This document shows, one piece after another, positions 57,979-64,000 of a stretch of 64,000 nt of DNA. The stretch covers positions 5,984,501 through 6,048,500 of the forward strand of contig NZ_CP056030.1 in the NCBI RefSeq assembly GCF_013374995.1, read 5' to 3'. The stretch comes from Pseudomonas eucalypticola (lineage in GTDB: Bacteria; Pseudomonadota; Gammaproteobacteria; Pseudomonadales; Pseudomonadaceae). How positions within the stretch are numbered: the stretch's first letter is position 1; the number at the start of each line of letters is the position of its first letter. The notes under the pieces were generated by a model that was not told where the DNA came from, made no database searches, and was given only the letters and a program-made list of their open reading frames with translations. The translations under genes and the position numbers were made by a program.

Positions 57979-58719
57979 TCAATCGACCTTTTCGAACTTC
58001 AGGTCCCACACGCCATGGCCCAGGCGCTCGCCGCGGCGTTCGAACTTGGTGATCGGGCGTTCGGCGGGGCGGGGTACGCACTTGCCGTCTTCAGCCTGGT
58101 TGCGGTAACCCGGCGCCACGTTCATCACTTCCAGCATGTACTCGGCATAGGGCTCCCAATCGGTGGCCATGTGCAGCACACCACCCACTTTCAGCTTGCT
58201 GCGTACCAGTTCGGCGAACGCCGGCTGGACGATGCGACGCTTGTGGTGGCGGCTCTTGTGCCACGGGTCCGGGAAGAACAGCATCAGGCGGTCGAGGCTG
58301 TTGTCCGCAATGCAGCGCTTGAGCACTTCGATGGCGTCGGTGTCGTAGACCCGCAGGTTCTTCAGGCCCTGGGTCAGCACGCCATTGAGCAGCGCACCCA
58401 CACCCGGGCGGTGCACCTCGATGCCGATGAAGTCGTGCTCCGGGGCGGCGGCGGCCATTTCCAGCAGCGAATGGCCCATGCCAAAGCCGATTTCCACGGT
58501 ACGCGGGGCGCTGCGACCAAACACCTGGTCATAGTTCACCGGTGCGTCGGCCAGCGGCAGCACGAACAGGGGCGCGCCCTGGTCCAGGCCGCGCTGCTGG
58601 CCTTCGGTCATGCGCCCGGCGCGCATCACGAAGCTCTTGATAGCGCGGTGCTGGCGCTGTTCGCCCTCACCCTGCACGTCGTCGTTTTCAGGGGTCGGGG
58701 TATCTTGCGGTTCAGTCAT
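57979..58719 (-). CDS. trmB: tRNA (guanine-N7-)-methyltransferase
   Basis: Methylates G46 in the variable loop of tRNAs, using SAM. The 246-residue protein has the SAM motif [16 protein letters not shown] and the TrmB signature [15 protein letters not shown]. It is the last gene of the thiS-thiG-trmB unit, 8 bp after thiG. Confidence 0.96.
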   Translation of the reverse strand: MTEPQDTPTPENDDVQGEGEQRQHRAIKSFVMRAGRMTEGQQRGLDQGAPLFVLPLADAPVNYDQVFGRSAPRTVEIGFGMGHSLLEMAAAAPEHDFIGIEVHRPGVGALLNGVLTQGLKNLRVYDTDAIEVLKRCIADNSLDRLMLFFPDPWHKSRHHKRRIVQPAFAELVRSKLKVGGVLHMATDWEPYAEYMLEVMNVAPGYRNQAEDGKCVPRPAERPITKFERRGERLGHGVWDLKFEKVD

Positions 58720-58727
58720 GGTGGCTC

Positions 58728-59522
58728 TTACTTGATCAGACCATCCAGCGGCGATGAGGCGCTGGCATAGAGTTTTTTCGGCATGCGCCCGGCCAGGTAG
58801 GCCATGCGGCCAGCAACGATGGCGTGCTTCATGGCCTGGGCCATCAACACCGGGTTCTGTGCGTGGGCGATAGCCGAGTTCATCAGCACCGCCTCGCAGC
58901 CCAGTTCCATGGCAATGGTAGCGTCCGACGCGGTACCCACGCCGGCATCCACCAGCACCGGTACCTTGGCTTCTTCCAGGATGATCTGCAGGTTGTAGGG
59001 GTTGCAGATACCCAGGCCGGTGCCAATCAGGCCCGCCAGCGGCATCACCGCGATGCAGCCGATCTCGGCCAGTTGGCGGGCGATGATCGGGTCGTCGCTG
59101 GTGTACACCATCACGTCAAAACCGTCCTTGACCAGCACTTCGGCGGCCTTGAGGGTCTCGATGACGTTGGGGAACAGGGTTTTCTGGTCGGCCAGCACTT
59201 CCAGCTTCACCAGGTTGTGGCCGTCCAGCAGTTCACGGGCCAGGCGGCAGGTACGTACTGCTTCGACCGCATCGTAGCAACCGGCGGTGTTCGGCAGAAT
59301 GGTGTAACGGTCCGGCGGCAGCACGTCGAGCAGGTTGGGCTCGCCAGGGTTCTGGCCGATGTTGGTGCGGCGCACGGCCACGGTGACGATCTCGGCCCCC
59401 GAGGCTTCGATGGCCAGGCGGGTTTCTTCCAGGTCGCGGTACTTGCCGGTACCGACCAGCAGGCGCGATTCGAAGGTACGGCCGGCCAGGATAAACGGCT
59501 TGTCGCTAGGCAGATTGCTCAT
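58728..59522 (-). CDS. thiG: Thiazole synthase ThiG
   Basis: Forms the thiazole ring of thiamine from 1-deoxy-xylulose phosphate, a glycine-derived imine and the ThiS thiocarboxylate. The 264-residue length is standard. [14 protein letters not shown], the Schiff-base Lys in [11 protein letters not shown], and GAVG-type phosphate-binding [20 protein letters not shown] are visible. An in-frame ATG two codons upstream is too close to the ribosome site. thiS lies 50 bp upstream. Confidence 0.96.
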   Translation of the reverse strand: MSNLPSDKPFILAGRTFESRLLVGTGKYRDLEETRLAIEASGAEIVTVAVRRTNIGQNPGEPNLLDVLPPDRYTILPNTAGCYDAVEAVRTCRLARELLDGHNLVKLEVLADQKTLFPNVIETLKAAEVLVKDGFDVMVYTSDDPIIARQLAEIGCIAVMPLAGLIGTGLGICNPYNLQIILEEAKVPVLVDAGVGTASDATIAMELGCEAVLMNSAIAHAQNPVLMAQAMKHAIVAGRMAYLAGRMPKKLYASASSPLDGLIK

Positions 59523-59572
59523 CGTCATTCCTCTCGAGGGTTGAAGGGATACAGCAGGCGGTGTGCCGCAGC

Positions 59573-59773
59573 CTAGCCGCCGCCAATGGCATGGACCACT
59601 TCAACCTGGTCGCCTTCGCGCAGGGCAGTGGCTTCGTGCTGGCTGCGCGGCACGATGTCCAGGTTCAGTTCTACCGCGACCCGGCGGCCGGTCAGCTCGA
59701 GGCGGGTCAGCAGCGCCGCGACGGTTTCGCCGTCGGGCAATTCAAAGGGTTCACCGTTCAACTGAATGTGCAT
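59573..59773 (-). CDS. thiS: Sulfur carrier protein ThiS
   Basis: A 66-residue ubiquitin-like sulfur carrier. It begins [22 protein letters not shown] and ends [13 protein letters not shown], with the terminal Gly-Gly that becomes the thiocarboxylate. The start at 59773 gives the expected family length; longer in-frame versions upstream are rejected. Confidence 0.95.
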   Translation of the reverse strand: MHIQLNGEPFELPDGETVAALLTRLELTGRRVAVELNLDIVPRSQHEATALREGDQVEVVHAIGGG

Positions 59774-59857
59774 GCAGGCAGCAGCCATCATTTCAAAGGG
59801 GGTCAGCATTCTAGCCCGTTCGCCGCCCGCTACCAACACAAACCCGGCCCATTCGTC

Positions 59858-60235
59858 TCAGGCCTTGCCCAGGTTCCATGCCGCCATGCCCAGGCAGGCC
59901 CAACCCACCAGGAACGCCAACCCGCCAAACGGAGTAATCACACCGAACAGGCGCACGCCGCTGAGGGTGAGGGCGTAGAGGCTTCCGGAAAACAGCACGA
60001 TACCGATGCAGAACATCACGCCGGCGGCATTCACCAGCCGACCCGGCACCTGCACGCTCAAGACCGCCAGCGCCAGCAAGGCCAGGGCGTGAATCAGCTG
60101 ATAGTTCACACCGGTATGGAACACTGCCAGGTAATCGCTGCTCAAACGGTCCTTGAGGCCATGGGCGGCGAACGCGCCGAGCCCTACCCCGGTAAACCCG
60201 AAAAAGGCAGCCAGCATGAGAAATTGTCGCAGCAT
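59858..60235 (-). CDS. DUF423 family membrane protein
   Basis: A 125-residue membrane protein with four hydrophobic helices and the DUF423 N-terminus FTGVGLGAFAAHGLKDRLS, followed by FHTGVNYQLIHALALL. Function is unknown. CGGAG precedes the ATG at 60235. It lies 84 bp upstream of thiS on the same strand and is divergent from mtgA, with 69 bp between the two starts. Confidence 0.88.
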   Translation of the reverse strand: MLRQFLMLAAFFGFTGVGLGAFAAHGLKDRLSSDYLAVFHTGVNYQLIHALALLALAVLSVQVPGRLVNAAGVMFCIGIVLFSGSLYALTLSGVRLFGVITPFGGLAFLVGWACLGMAAWNLGKA

Positions 60236-60267
60236 TGACGAACTCCGGTTCGATAGCACAGGGTCTG

Positions 60268-60273
60268 TATAAT
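60268..60273 (+). promoter_or_regulatory. Consensus -10 element upstream of mtgA
   Basis: TATAAT lies 31 nt before the mtgA ATG. No good -35 was found at the proper spacing, so only the -10 is listed. Confidence 0.4.
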
Positions 60274-60304
60274 GGCCCGCTCACTGCATCCGGCCAAGTC
60301 ATCC

Positions 60305-61030
60305 ATGCTGAGTTCGATTTTCACCCTGCTGCGCAAAGTGGCACTCTGGTTCATCGTCGGCAGCATCCTGCTGGTGGTGCTGTTTCGCTTCGTGCCGCCG
60401 CCAGGGACAATGCTGATGGTGGAGCGCAAGATCGAGTCCTGGGTGGACGGCGAGCCCATTGACCTGCAACGCAGCTGGCGGCCTTACGGGGAAATCTCCG
60501 ATTCACTGAAGATCGCCGTCATTGCCGGCGAAGACCAGCGCTTCGCCCAGCATTGGGGGTTTGATTTCGACGCCATGCAGGCGGCGTTCCTGCACAACGA
60601 ACGCGGCGGTTCCATTCGCGGCGCCAGCACGCTCAGCCAGCAAGTGTCGAAGAACCTGTTCCTGTGGTCTGGCCGCAGCTATTTCCGCAAAGCGCTGGAA
60701 GCCTGGTTCACCGCCCTGATCGAGACCTTCTGGTCCAAGCAGCGGATTCTGGAGGTGTACCTCAACAGCGTGGAATGGGACGACGGCGTGTTTGGCGCCG
60801 AAGCGGCGGCGCGCCACCACTTCGGCACAAGCGCTGGCGCCCTGTCGGCACAGCAGGCCAGCCTGCTGGCCGCCGTGCTGCCCAACCCCCGGGTATGGAG
60901 CGCCAGCCACCCAAGCAACTACGTGGCCCGCCGGGCCGGGTGGATTCGCAAGCAGATGGGGCAGTTGGGCGGCGATGCGTACCTGACCGACCTCAACCAC
61001 TCGCGCAGTGCAACGCCTTGGGCGATGTGA
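60305..61030 (+). CDS. mtgA: Monofunctional biosynthetic peptidoglycan transglycosylase
   Basis: A 241-residue membrane-anchored glycosyltransferase that polymerises lipid II into glycan strands. It has one N-terminal transmembrane helix (LWFIVGSILLVVLFRFV). The GT51 motifs are AGEDQRFAQHWGFD with the catalytic Glu, GASTLSQQVSKNLFL, RKALEAWFTALIE and KQRILEVYLNSVEWDDGVFG. No transpeptidase domain follows. The start at 60305 is preferred over one 11 codons upstream because it begins the membrane anchor properly. Confidence 0.95.
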   Translation: MLSSIFTLLRKVALWFIVGSILLVVLFRFVPPPGTMLMVERKIESWVDGEPIDLQRSWRPYGEISDSLKIAVIAGEDQRFAQHWGFDFDAMQAAFLHNERGGSIRGASTLSQQVSKNLFLWSGRSYFRKALEAWFTALIETFWSKQRILEVYLNSVEWDDGVFGAEAAARHHFGTSAGALSAQQASLLAAVLPNPRVWSASHPSNYVARRAGWIRKQMGQLGGDAYLTDLNHSRSATPWAM

Positions 61031-61147
61031 CTGCATTCCCTATCAATCGCTGCCTGCGGGGGGTGCCTGGTACTACGTGGGGAGTGGGACGCGGCCGGGT
61101 CCGCTGCTACGGGTTAGTCGGCGCGACTTCGGGCGTGCCGTGAATGT

Positions 61148-61177
61148 AAAAAGCCCCGGCACTTGGCCAGGGCTTTT
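61148..61177. terminator. Terminator between mtgA and rpoH
   Basis: AAAAAGCCCCGGC and GGCCAGGGCTTTT form a stem with one mismatch and a short loop, with A and T runs on either side, so it can work in both directions. It lies 16 bp after the end of rpoH and serves that gene most directly. Confidence 0.8.
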
Positions 61178-61193
61178 CGTTTCAGCGGGCTGA

Positions 61194-62048
61194 TCAGGCG
61201 GCGATGGACACCTTCAGCTTGTTCATCGCGCTCTTTTCCAGCTGGCGGATACGCTCGGCCGACACGTTGTACTTCTCAGCCAGTTCGTGCAGCGTGGCTT
61301 TTTCCTCGGCCAGCCAGCGTTGGTAGAGAATGTCACGGCTACGGTCGTCCAGTACTTCCAGGGCCTCGTGCAGGTTGCTGTTGGAGTTGTCGCTCCAGTC
61401 AGCATCCTCCAGCTGGCGCGCCGGGTCGTAACGGTGGTCTTCCAGGTAGTTGGCTGGCGATTGGAAGGCACTGTCGTCGTCCGCTTCCGCGGCCGGGTCG
61501 AAGGCCATGTCATGGCCGGTCAGGCGGCTTTCCATCTCGCGCACTTCCCGCGGCTCCACGCCCAGGCTTTCGGCCACGCGGTGGACTTCCTCGTTATTCA
61601 ACCAGGCCAGGCGCTTCTTCTGGCTGCGCAGGTTGAAGAACAACTTGCGCTGGGCCTTGGTGGTCGCAACCTTGACGATGCGCCAGTTGCGCAGGATGAA
61701 CTCATGGATTTCCGCCTTGATCCAGTGCACCGCAAAGGACACCAGGCGTACGCCCATTTCCGGGTTGAAACGCTTCACGGCCTTCATCAGGCCGACGTTG
61801 CCTTCCTGGATGAGGTCGGCCTGTGCCAGGCCGTACCCCGAATAACTGCGTGCGATATGCACGACAAAACGCAGGTGGGCGAGCACCATCTGCCGAGCCG
61901 CCCCAAGATCCTGCTCATAGTAGAGACTCTCGGCCAGTTCACGCTCCTGCTCCGGCGTCAGCAGTGGAATGCTGTTCACCGTGTGCACATAGGCTTCCAG
62001 GTTCTGACCCGGGACCAAGGCATACGCAGGTTGCAAAGAAGTGGTCAT
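61194..62048 (-). CDS. rpoH: RNA polymerase heat-shock sigma factor RpoH (sigma-32)
   Basis: A 284-residue sigma factor. The core-binding and -10-recognition region reads [23 protein letters not shown]; the RpoH box QRKLFFNLR, specific to sigma-32 and linked to its turnover and core binding, is present; region 4 ends [33 protein letters not shown] is nine bases before the ATG at 62048. It lies downstream of ftsX on the same strand. An AlgU-type promoter upstream suggests envelope stress also raises its level. Confidence 0.97.
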   Translation of the reverse strand: MTTSLQPAYALVPGQNLEAYVHTVNSIPLLTPEQERELAESLYYEQDLGAARQMVLAHLRFVVHIARSYSGYGLAQADLIQEGNVGLMKAVKRFNPEMGVRLVSFAVHWIKAEIHEFILRNWRIVKVATTKAQRKLFFNLRSQKKRLAWLNNEEVHRVAESLGVEPREVREMESRLTGHDMAFDPAAEADDDSAFQSPANYLEDHRYDPARQLEDADWSDNSNSNLHEALEVLDDRSRDILYQRWLAEEKATLHELAEKYNVSAERIRQLEKSAMNKLKVSIAA

Positions 62049-62095
62049 ACGAAAAAACCTCCGACTCACGAATTTGTGCATTAAAGCACAGACGC

Positions 62096-62122
62096 ATAGA
62101 CCGGGAACCGCGAAACAAGTTC
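62096..62122 (-). promoter_or_regulatory. AlgU (sigma-E)-type promoter of rpoH
   Basis: On the minus strand GAACTT (62122-62117) is followed after exactly 16 nt by TCTAT (62100-62096), close to the AlgU consensus GAACTT-N16/17-TCTGA. Transcription would start near 62090, giving a 5' leader of about 42 nt that contains a small TGTGC/GCACA hairpin. AlgU-dependent transcription of rpoH is known in P. aeruginosa. A weaker sigma-70-type TTGACC lies further upstream (62149-62144). Confidence 0.65.
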
Positions 62123-62175
62123 CCTAAAGTTAATTTCACCAAAGGTCAATGCTGGCAAACAAATATTACCAAAAA

Positions 62176-63201
62176 TTACCGCGGAGCCAGCTCGCGCAAA
62201 TGCCGCGCCACTGCGATCCACGCACCGATATACCCCAACAACAGGGCACCAAGCAAGAGGGACAGACCATCGGATGATGGCACCCCGGCCAGGGCAAAGT
62301 CGCTGCCGTACAGCCCGGAGAGCCCTACCACGGCGTCATTCAGCCAGTTCAGGCCGAAAGCCAGCACGCCCCAGGCGAAAACCCCGCCGCCCAAGCCGTA
62401 AATCGCCCCCATGTACAGAAACGGCCTACGCACGTAGGCGTCAGTGCCGCCCACTAACTTGATGACCTCGATTTCCGTGCGCCGGTTCTCGATGTGCAGA
62501 CGAATGGTATTACCCACCACCAGCAACAGCGCCGACACCAACAGCACGGTCAGGCCGAAGACAAAACGGTCACCCAGCTTGAGAATGGCCGCCAGGCGCT
62601 CCACCCACATCAGGTCCAGTTGGGCCTGCTGCACCTTGGGCAGCTCGGCCAGTTGCCCGCGCAGGGCTTCCAGCGCGGCCTTGTCGATCTCCAGCGGGGT
62701 CACTACCACCACGCCAGGCAACGGGTTGTCGGGCAGTTCCTTGAGCGCCTCGCCCAAGCCGGACTGTTGCTGGAACTCGGTGAGGGCCTTGTCCTTGTTG
62801 ATGAACTCGGCATCGGCGACGCCACTCAGGCCTTTGATCTGGGTCACCAACGCTTCGCCGTCGCGGTCGCTGGCATTCATGTCCAGGTACAGCGAAATCT
62901 GCGCTGCACGCTGCCATGAGCCGCCCAGGCGCTCGACATTCTTGAGCAGCAGCGACAGCCCCATGGGCAGGCTCAGGGCCACCGCCATCACCAGGCAGGT
63001 GAAGAAACTGCCGATGGGTTGCTTGCCCAGGCGCCGCAGGCTGTCTTGCAGGCTGGCGCGGTGGCTTTCCAGCCAGGCCTTGAACAGGGTGGCGAAGTCC
63101 GGACCGTCGTCTTCTTCGTGGGGTTTCTTCTTCGGCGGCAACGGGTCGGCGTTCTTCGGGGCCACGCGGTCGGCCACTTTGGGGCTACGGGTGCCAGTCA
63201 T
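62176..63201 (-). CDS. ftsX: Cell division protein FtsX
   Basis: A 341-residue inner-membrane partner of FtsE that activates peptidoglycan hydrolases at the septum. It has a cytoplasmic N-terminal tail rich in Lys and acidic residues, a first transmembrane helix (FFTCLVMAVALSLPMGLSLLL), a periplasmic loop of about 100 residues, and three C-terminal helices flanking NRRTEIEVIKLVGGTDAYVRRPF. Its ATG overlaps the ftsE stop by four bases. Confidence 0.96.
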   Translation of the reverse strand: MTGTRSPKVADRVAPKNADPLPPKKKPHEEDDGPDFATLFKAWLESHRASLQDSLRRLGKQPIGSFFTCLVMAVALSLPMGLSLLLKNVERLGGSWQRAAQISLYLDMNASDRDGEALVTQIKGLSGVADAEFINKDKALTEFQQQSGLGEALKELPDNPLPGVVVVTPLEIDKAALEALRGQLAELPKVQQAQLDLMWVERLAAILKLGDRFVFGLTVLLVSALLLVVGNTIRLHIENRRTEIEVIKLVGGTDAYVRRPFLYMGAIYGLGGGVFAWGVLAFGLNWLNDAVVGLSGLYGSDFALAGVPSSDGLSLLLGALLLGYIGAWIAVARHLRELAPR

Positions 63202-63869
63202 TCCGCAGCCTCCCCGTCACCGATGAGGCGCCCGCGCTGCAAGGTCAGCATGCGATGGCGCATGCGTGCGATCAGGGCCAGGTCGTGGCTGGCGATCAGC
63301 ACACTGGTGCCCAGCCGGTTGATGTCTTCGAATACACCCATGATTTCCGCTGCCAGCCGTGGGTCGAGGTTACCGGTCGGCTCGTCCGCCAGCAGCAAGG
63401 CTGGCCGGTGGACGATGGCCCGGGCGATGCCGACCCGCTGCTGCTGGCCGGTGGACAGGTCGCCGGGGAACAGCTCGGCCTTGTCGGCCAGGGCCACGCG
63501 TTCCAGCGCCGAATCCACGCGCTTGGCAATCTCGGGCTTGGACAGCCCGAGAATCTGCAGCGGCAGGGCGACGTTGTTGAACACCGTGCGGTCGAACAGC
63601 AACTGGTGGTTCTGGAATACCACGCCGATCTGGCGACGCAGGAACGGGATCTGCGCGTTGCTGATCTGGCCCAGGTCCTGGCCGGCCAGCAGCAGCTTGC
63701 CGGAGGTGGGGCGTTCCATGGCCAGCAGCAGGCGCAGCAGGGTACTTTTACCGGCACCGGAGTGGCCGGTGACAAACAGAAACTCGCCACGACGTACTCG
63801 AAAGCTCAGCTCATGCAAGCCGACGTGTCCGTTCGGATAGCGCTTACCGACCTGTTCGAAACGAATCAT
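63198..63869 (-). CDS. ftsE: Cell division ATP-binding protein FtsE
   Basis: A 223-residue ABC ATPase of the FtsEX complex. Walker A is GHSGAGKST, the signature LSTGQQQRVGIARA has Thr at the second position of LSGGQ, and Walker B is LLADEPTGNLD. It overlaps ftsY upstream and ftsX downstream by four bases each, the classical ftsY-ftsE-ftsX layout. Confidence 0.97.
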   Translation of the reverse strand: MIRFEQVGKRYPNGHVGLHELSFRVRRGEFLFVTGHSGAGKSTLLRLLLAMERPTSGKLLLAGQDLGQISNAQIPFLRRQIGVVFQNHQLLFDRTVFNNVALPLQILGLSKPEIAKRVDSALERVALADKAELFPGDLSTGQQQRVGIARAIVHRPALLLADEPTGNLDPRLAAEIMGVFEDINRLGTSVLIASHDLALIARMRHRMLTLQRGRLIGDGEAAE

Positions 63870-64000
63870 GAACGCTCCCGCTCGGCAAACAATGCCTGGA
63901 CAAAGGGTTCTGCTTCAAAGGTACGCAAATCGTCGATGCCCTCGCCCACGCCGATGTAGCGAATGGGCAGGCCGAACTGCTTGGCCAGGGCGAAGATCAC
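63866..64000 (-). CDS. ftsY: Signal recognition particle receptor FtsY, C-terminal end (partial)
   Basis: Only the last 44 codons are inside the window, reading VIFALAKQFGLPIRYIGVGEGI and DDLRTFEAEPFVQALFAERERS. GxGE(G/K)xxDL(x)xF is the closing motif of the SRP GTPases. FtsY docks ribosome-SRP complexes at the membrane. Its stop overlaps the ftsE start codon (ATGA). Confidence 0.92.
   Translation of the reverse strand: MIFALAKQFGLPIRYIGVGEGIDDLRTFEAEPFVQALFAERERS

Overview
The window is chromosomal DNA from a Pseudomonas, most likely of the P. putida group. This rests on gene content and order (epd-tktA-metK; bioA-rsmE; pilGHIJ-chpA; gshB-tonB-algH-yqgF-pyrR-pyrB-pyrC'; pilU-pilT-yggS-proC-yggT-metX-metW; thiS-thiG-trmB; mtgA; rpoH-ftsX-ftsE-ftsY), on GC-rich coding sequence, and on dispersed REP-type palindromes between genes. 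No rRNA, tRNA, CRISPR array, prophage or insertion sequence was seen.

Layout. 1-5.3 kb: the end of epd, tktA, and the S-adenosylmethionine branch (ArsR/methyltransferase regulator and metK). 5.3-11.2 kb: a mixed stretch with a small exported peptide, an exported-looking DNA ligase B, DUF1090, a lipoprotein cytochrome c', a MAPEG protein, a two-gene toxin/antitoxin-like cassette (8849-9397), a CPA1 antiporter and a thioesterase. 11.4-14 kb: ahcY behind an S-adenosylhomocysteine riboswitch, then metF. With metK and metX/metW near 54 kb, these genes cover most of the methionine/SAM cycle. 14-22.4 kb: an unrecognised glycosyltransferase-like protein, a solute-binding protein, rhlE, yceI-cytochrome b561, bioA, rsmE and trhA.

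22.4-31.5 kb: a complete malonate-decarboxylation locus. mdcA-B-C-(D/E)-G-H-madL-madM lies on the minus strand and mdcR is convergent. MdcD and MdcE, separate proteins in the characterised enzymes, form one open reading frame here. The junction contains a REP palindrome translated in frame. Upstream of mdcA is a 118-bp tandem array of inverted REP pairs (six full units and a partial seventh). The locus sits between the housekeeping trhA gene and the chp chemosensory cluster, so it looks like an accessory insertion.

31.5-41.3 kb: Pil-Chp twitching chemosensory genes (pilG, pilH, pilI, pilJ, chpA, chpC) without the methylation/demethylation genes pilK and chpB. 41.5-47.5 kb: glutathione synthesis, TonB, and the pyrimidine genes with the catalytically dead PyrC'. 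47.6-57.9 kb: TM2 protein, NlpC/P60 hydrolase, retraction ATPases pilU and pilT, PLP homeostasis, proline and methionine synthesis, nucleotide sanitation and heme chaperone. 58-64 kb: trmB-thiG-thiS, DUF423, mtgA, rpoH (with an AlgU-type promoter) and ftsX-ftsE-ftsY.

The best leads are the REP-mediated mdcD-mdcE fusion, the REPIN tandem array next to it, the toxin-like pair with a probable internal deletion, and the 26-nt perfect palindrome in front of the ArsR/methyltransferase gene. All functional statements are read by eye from the sequence; no database search was run.
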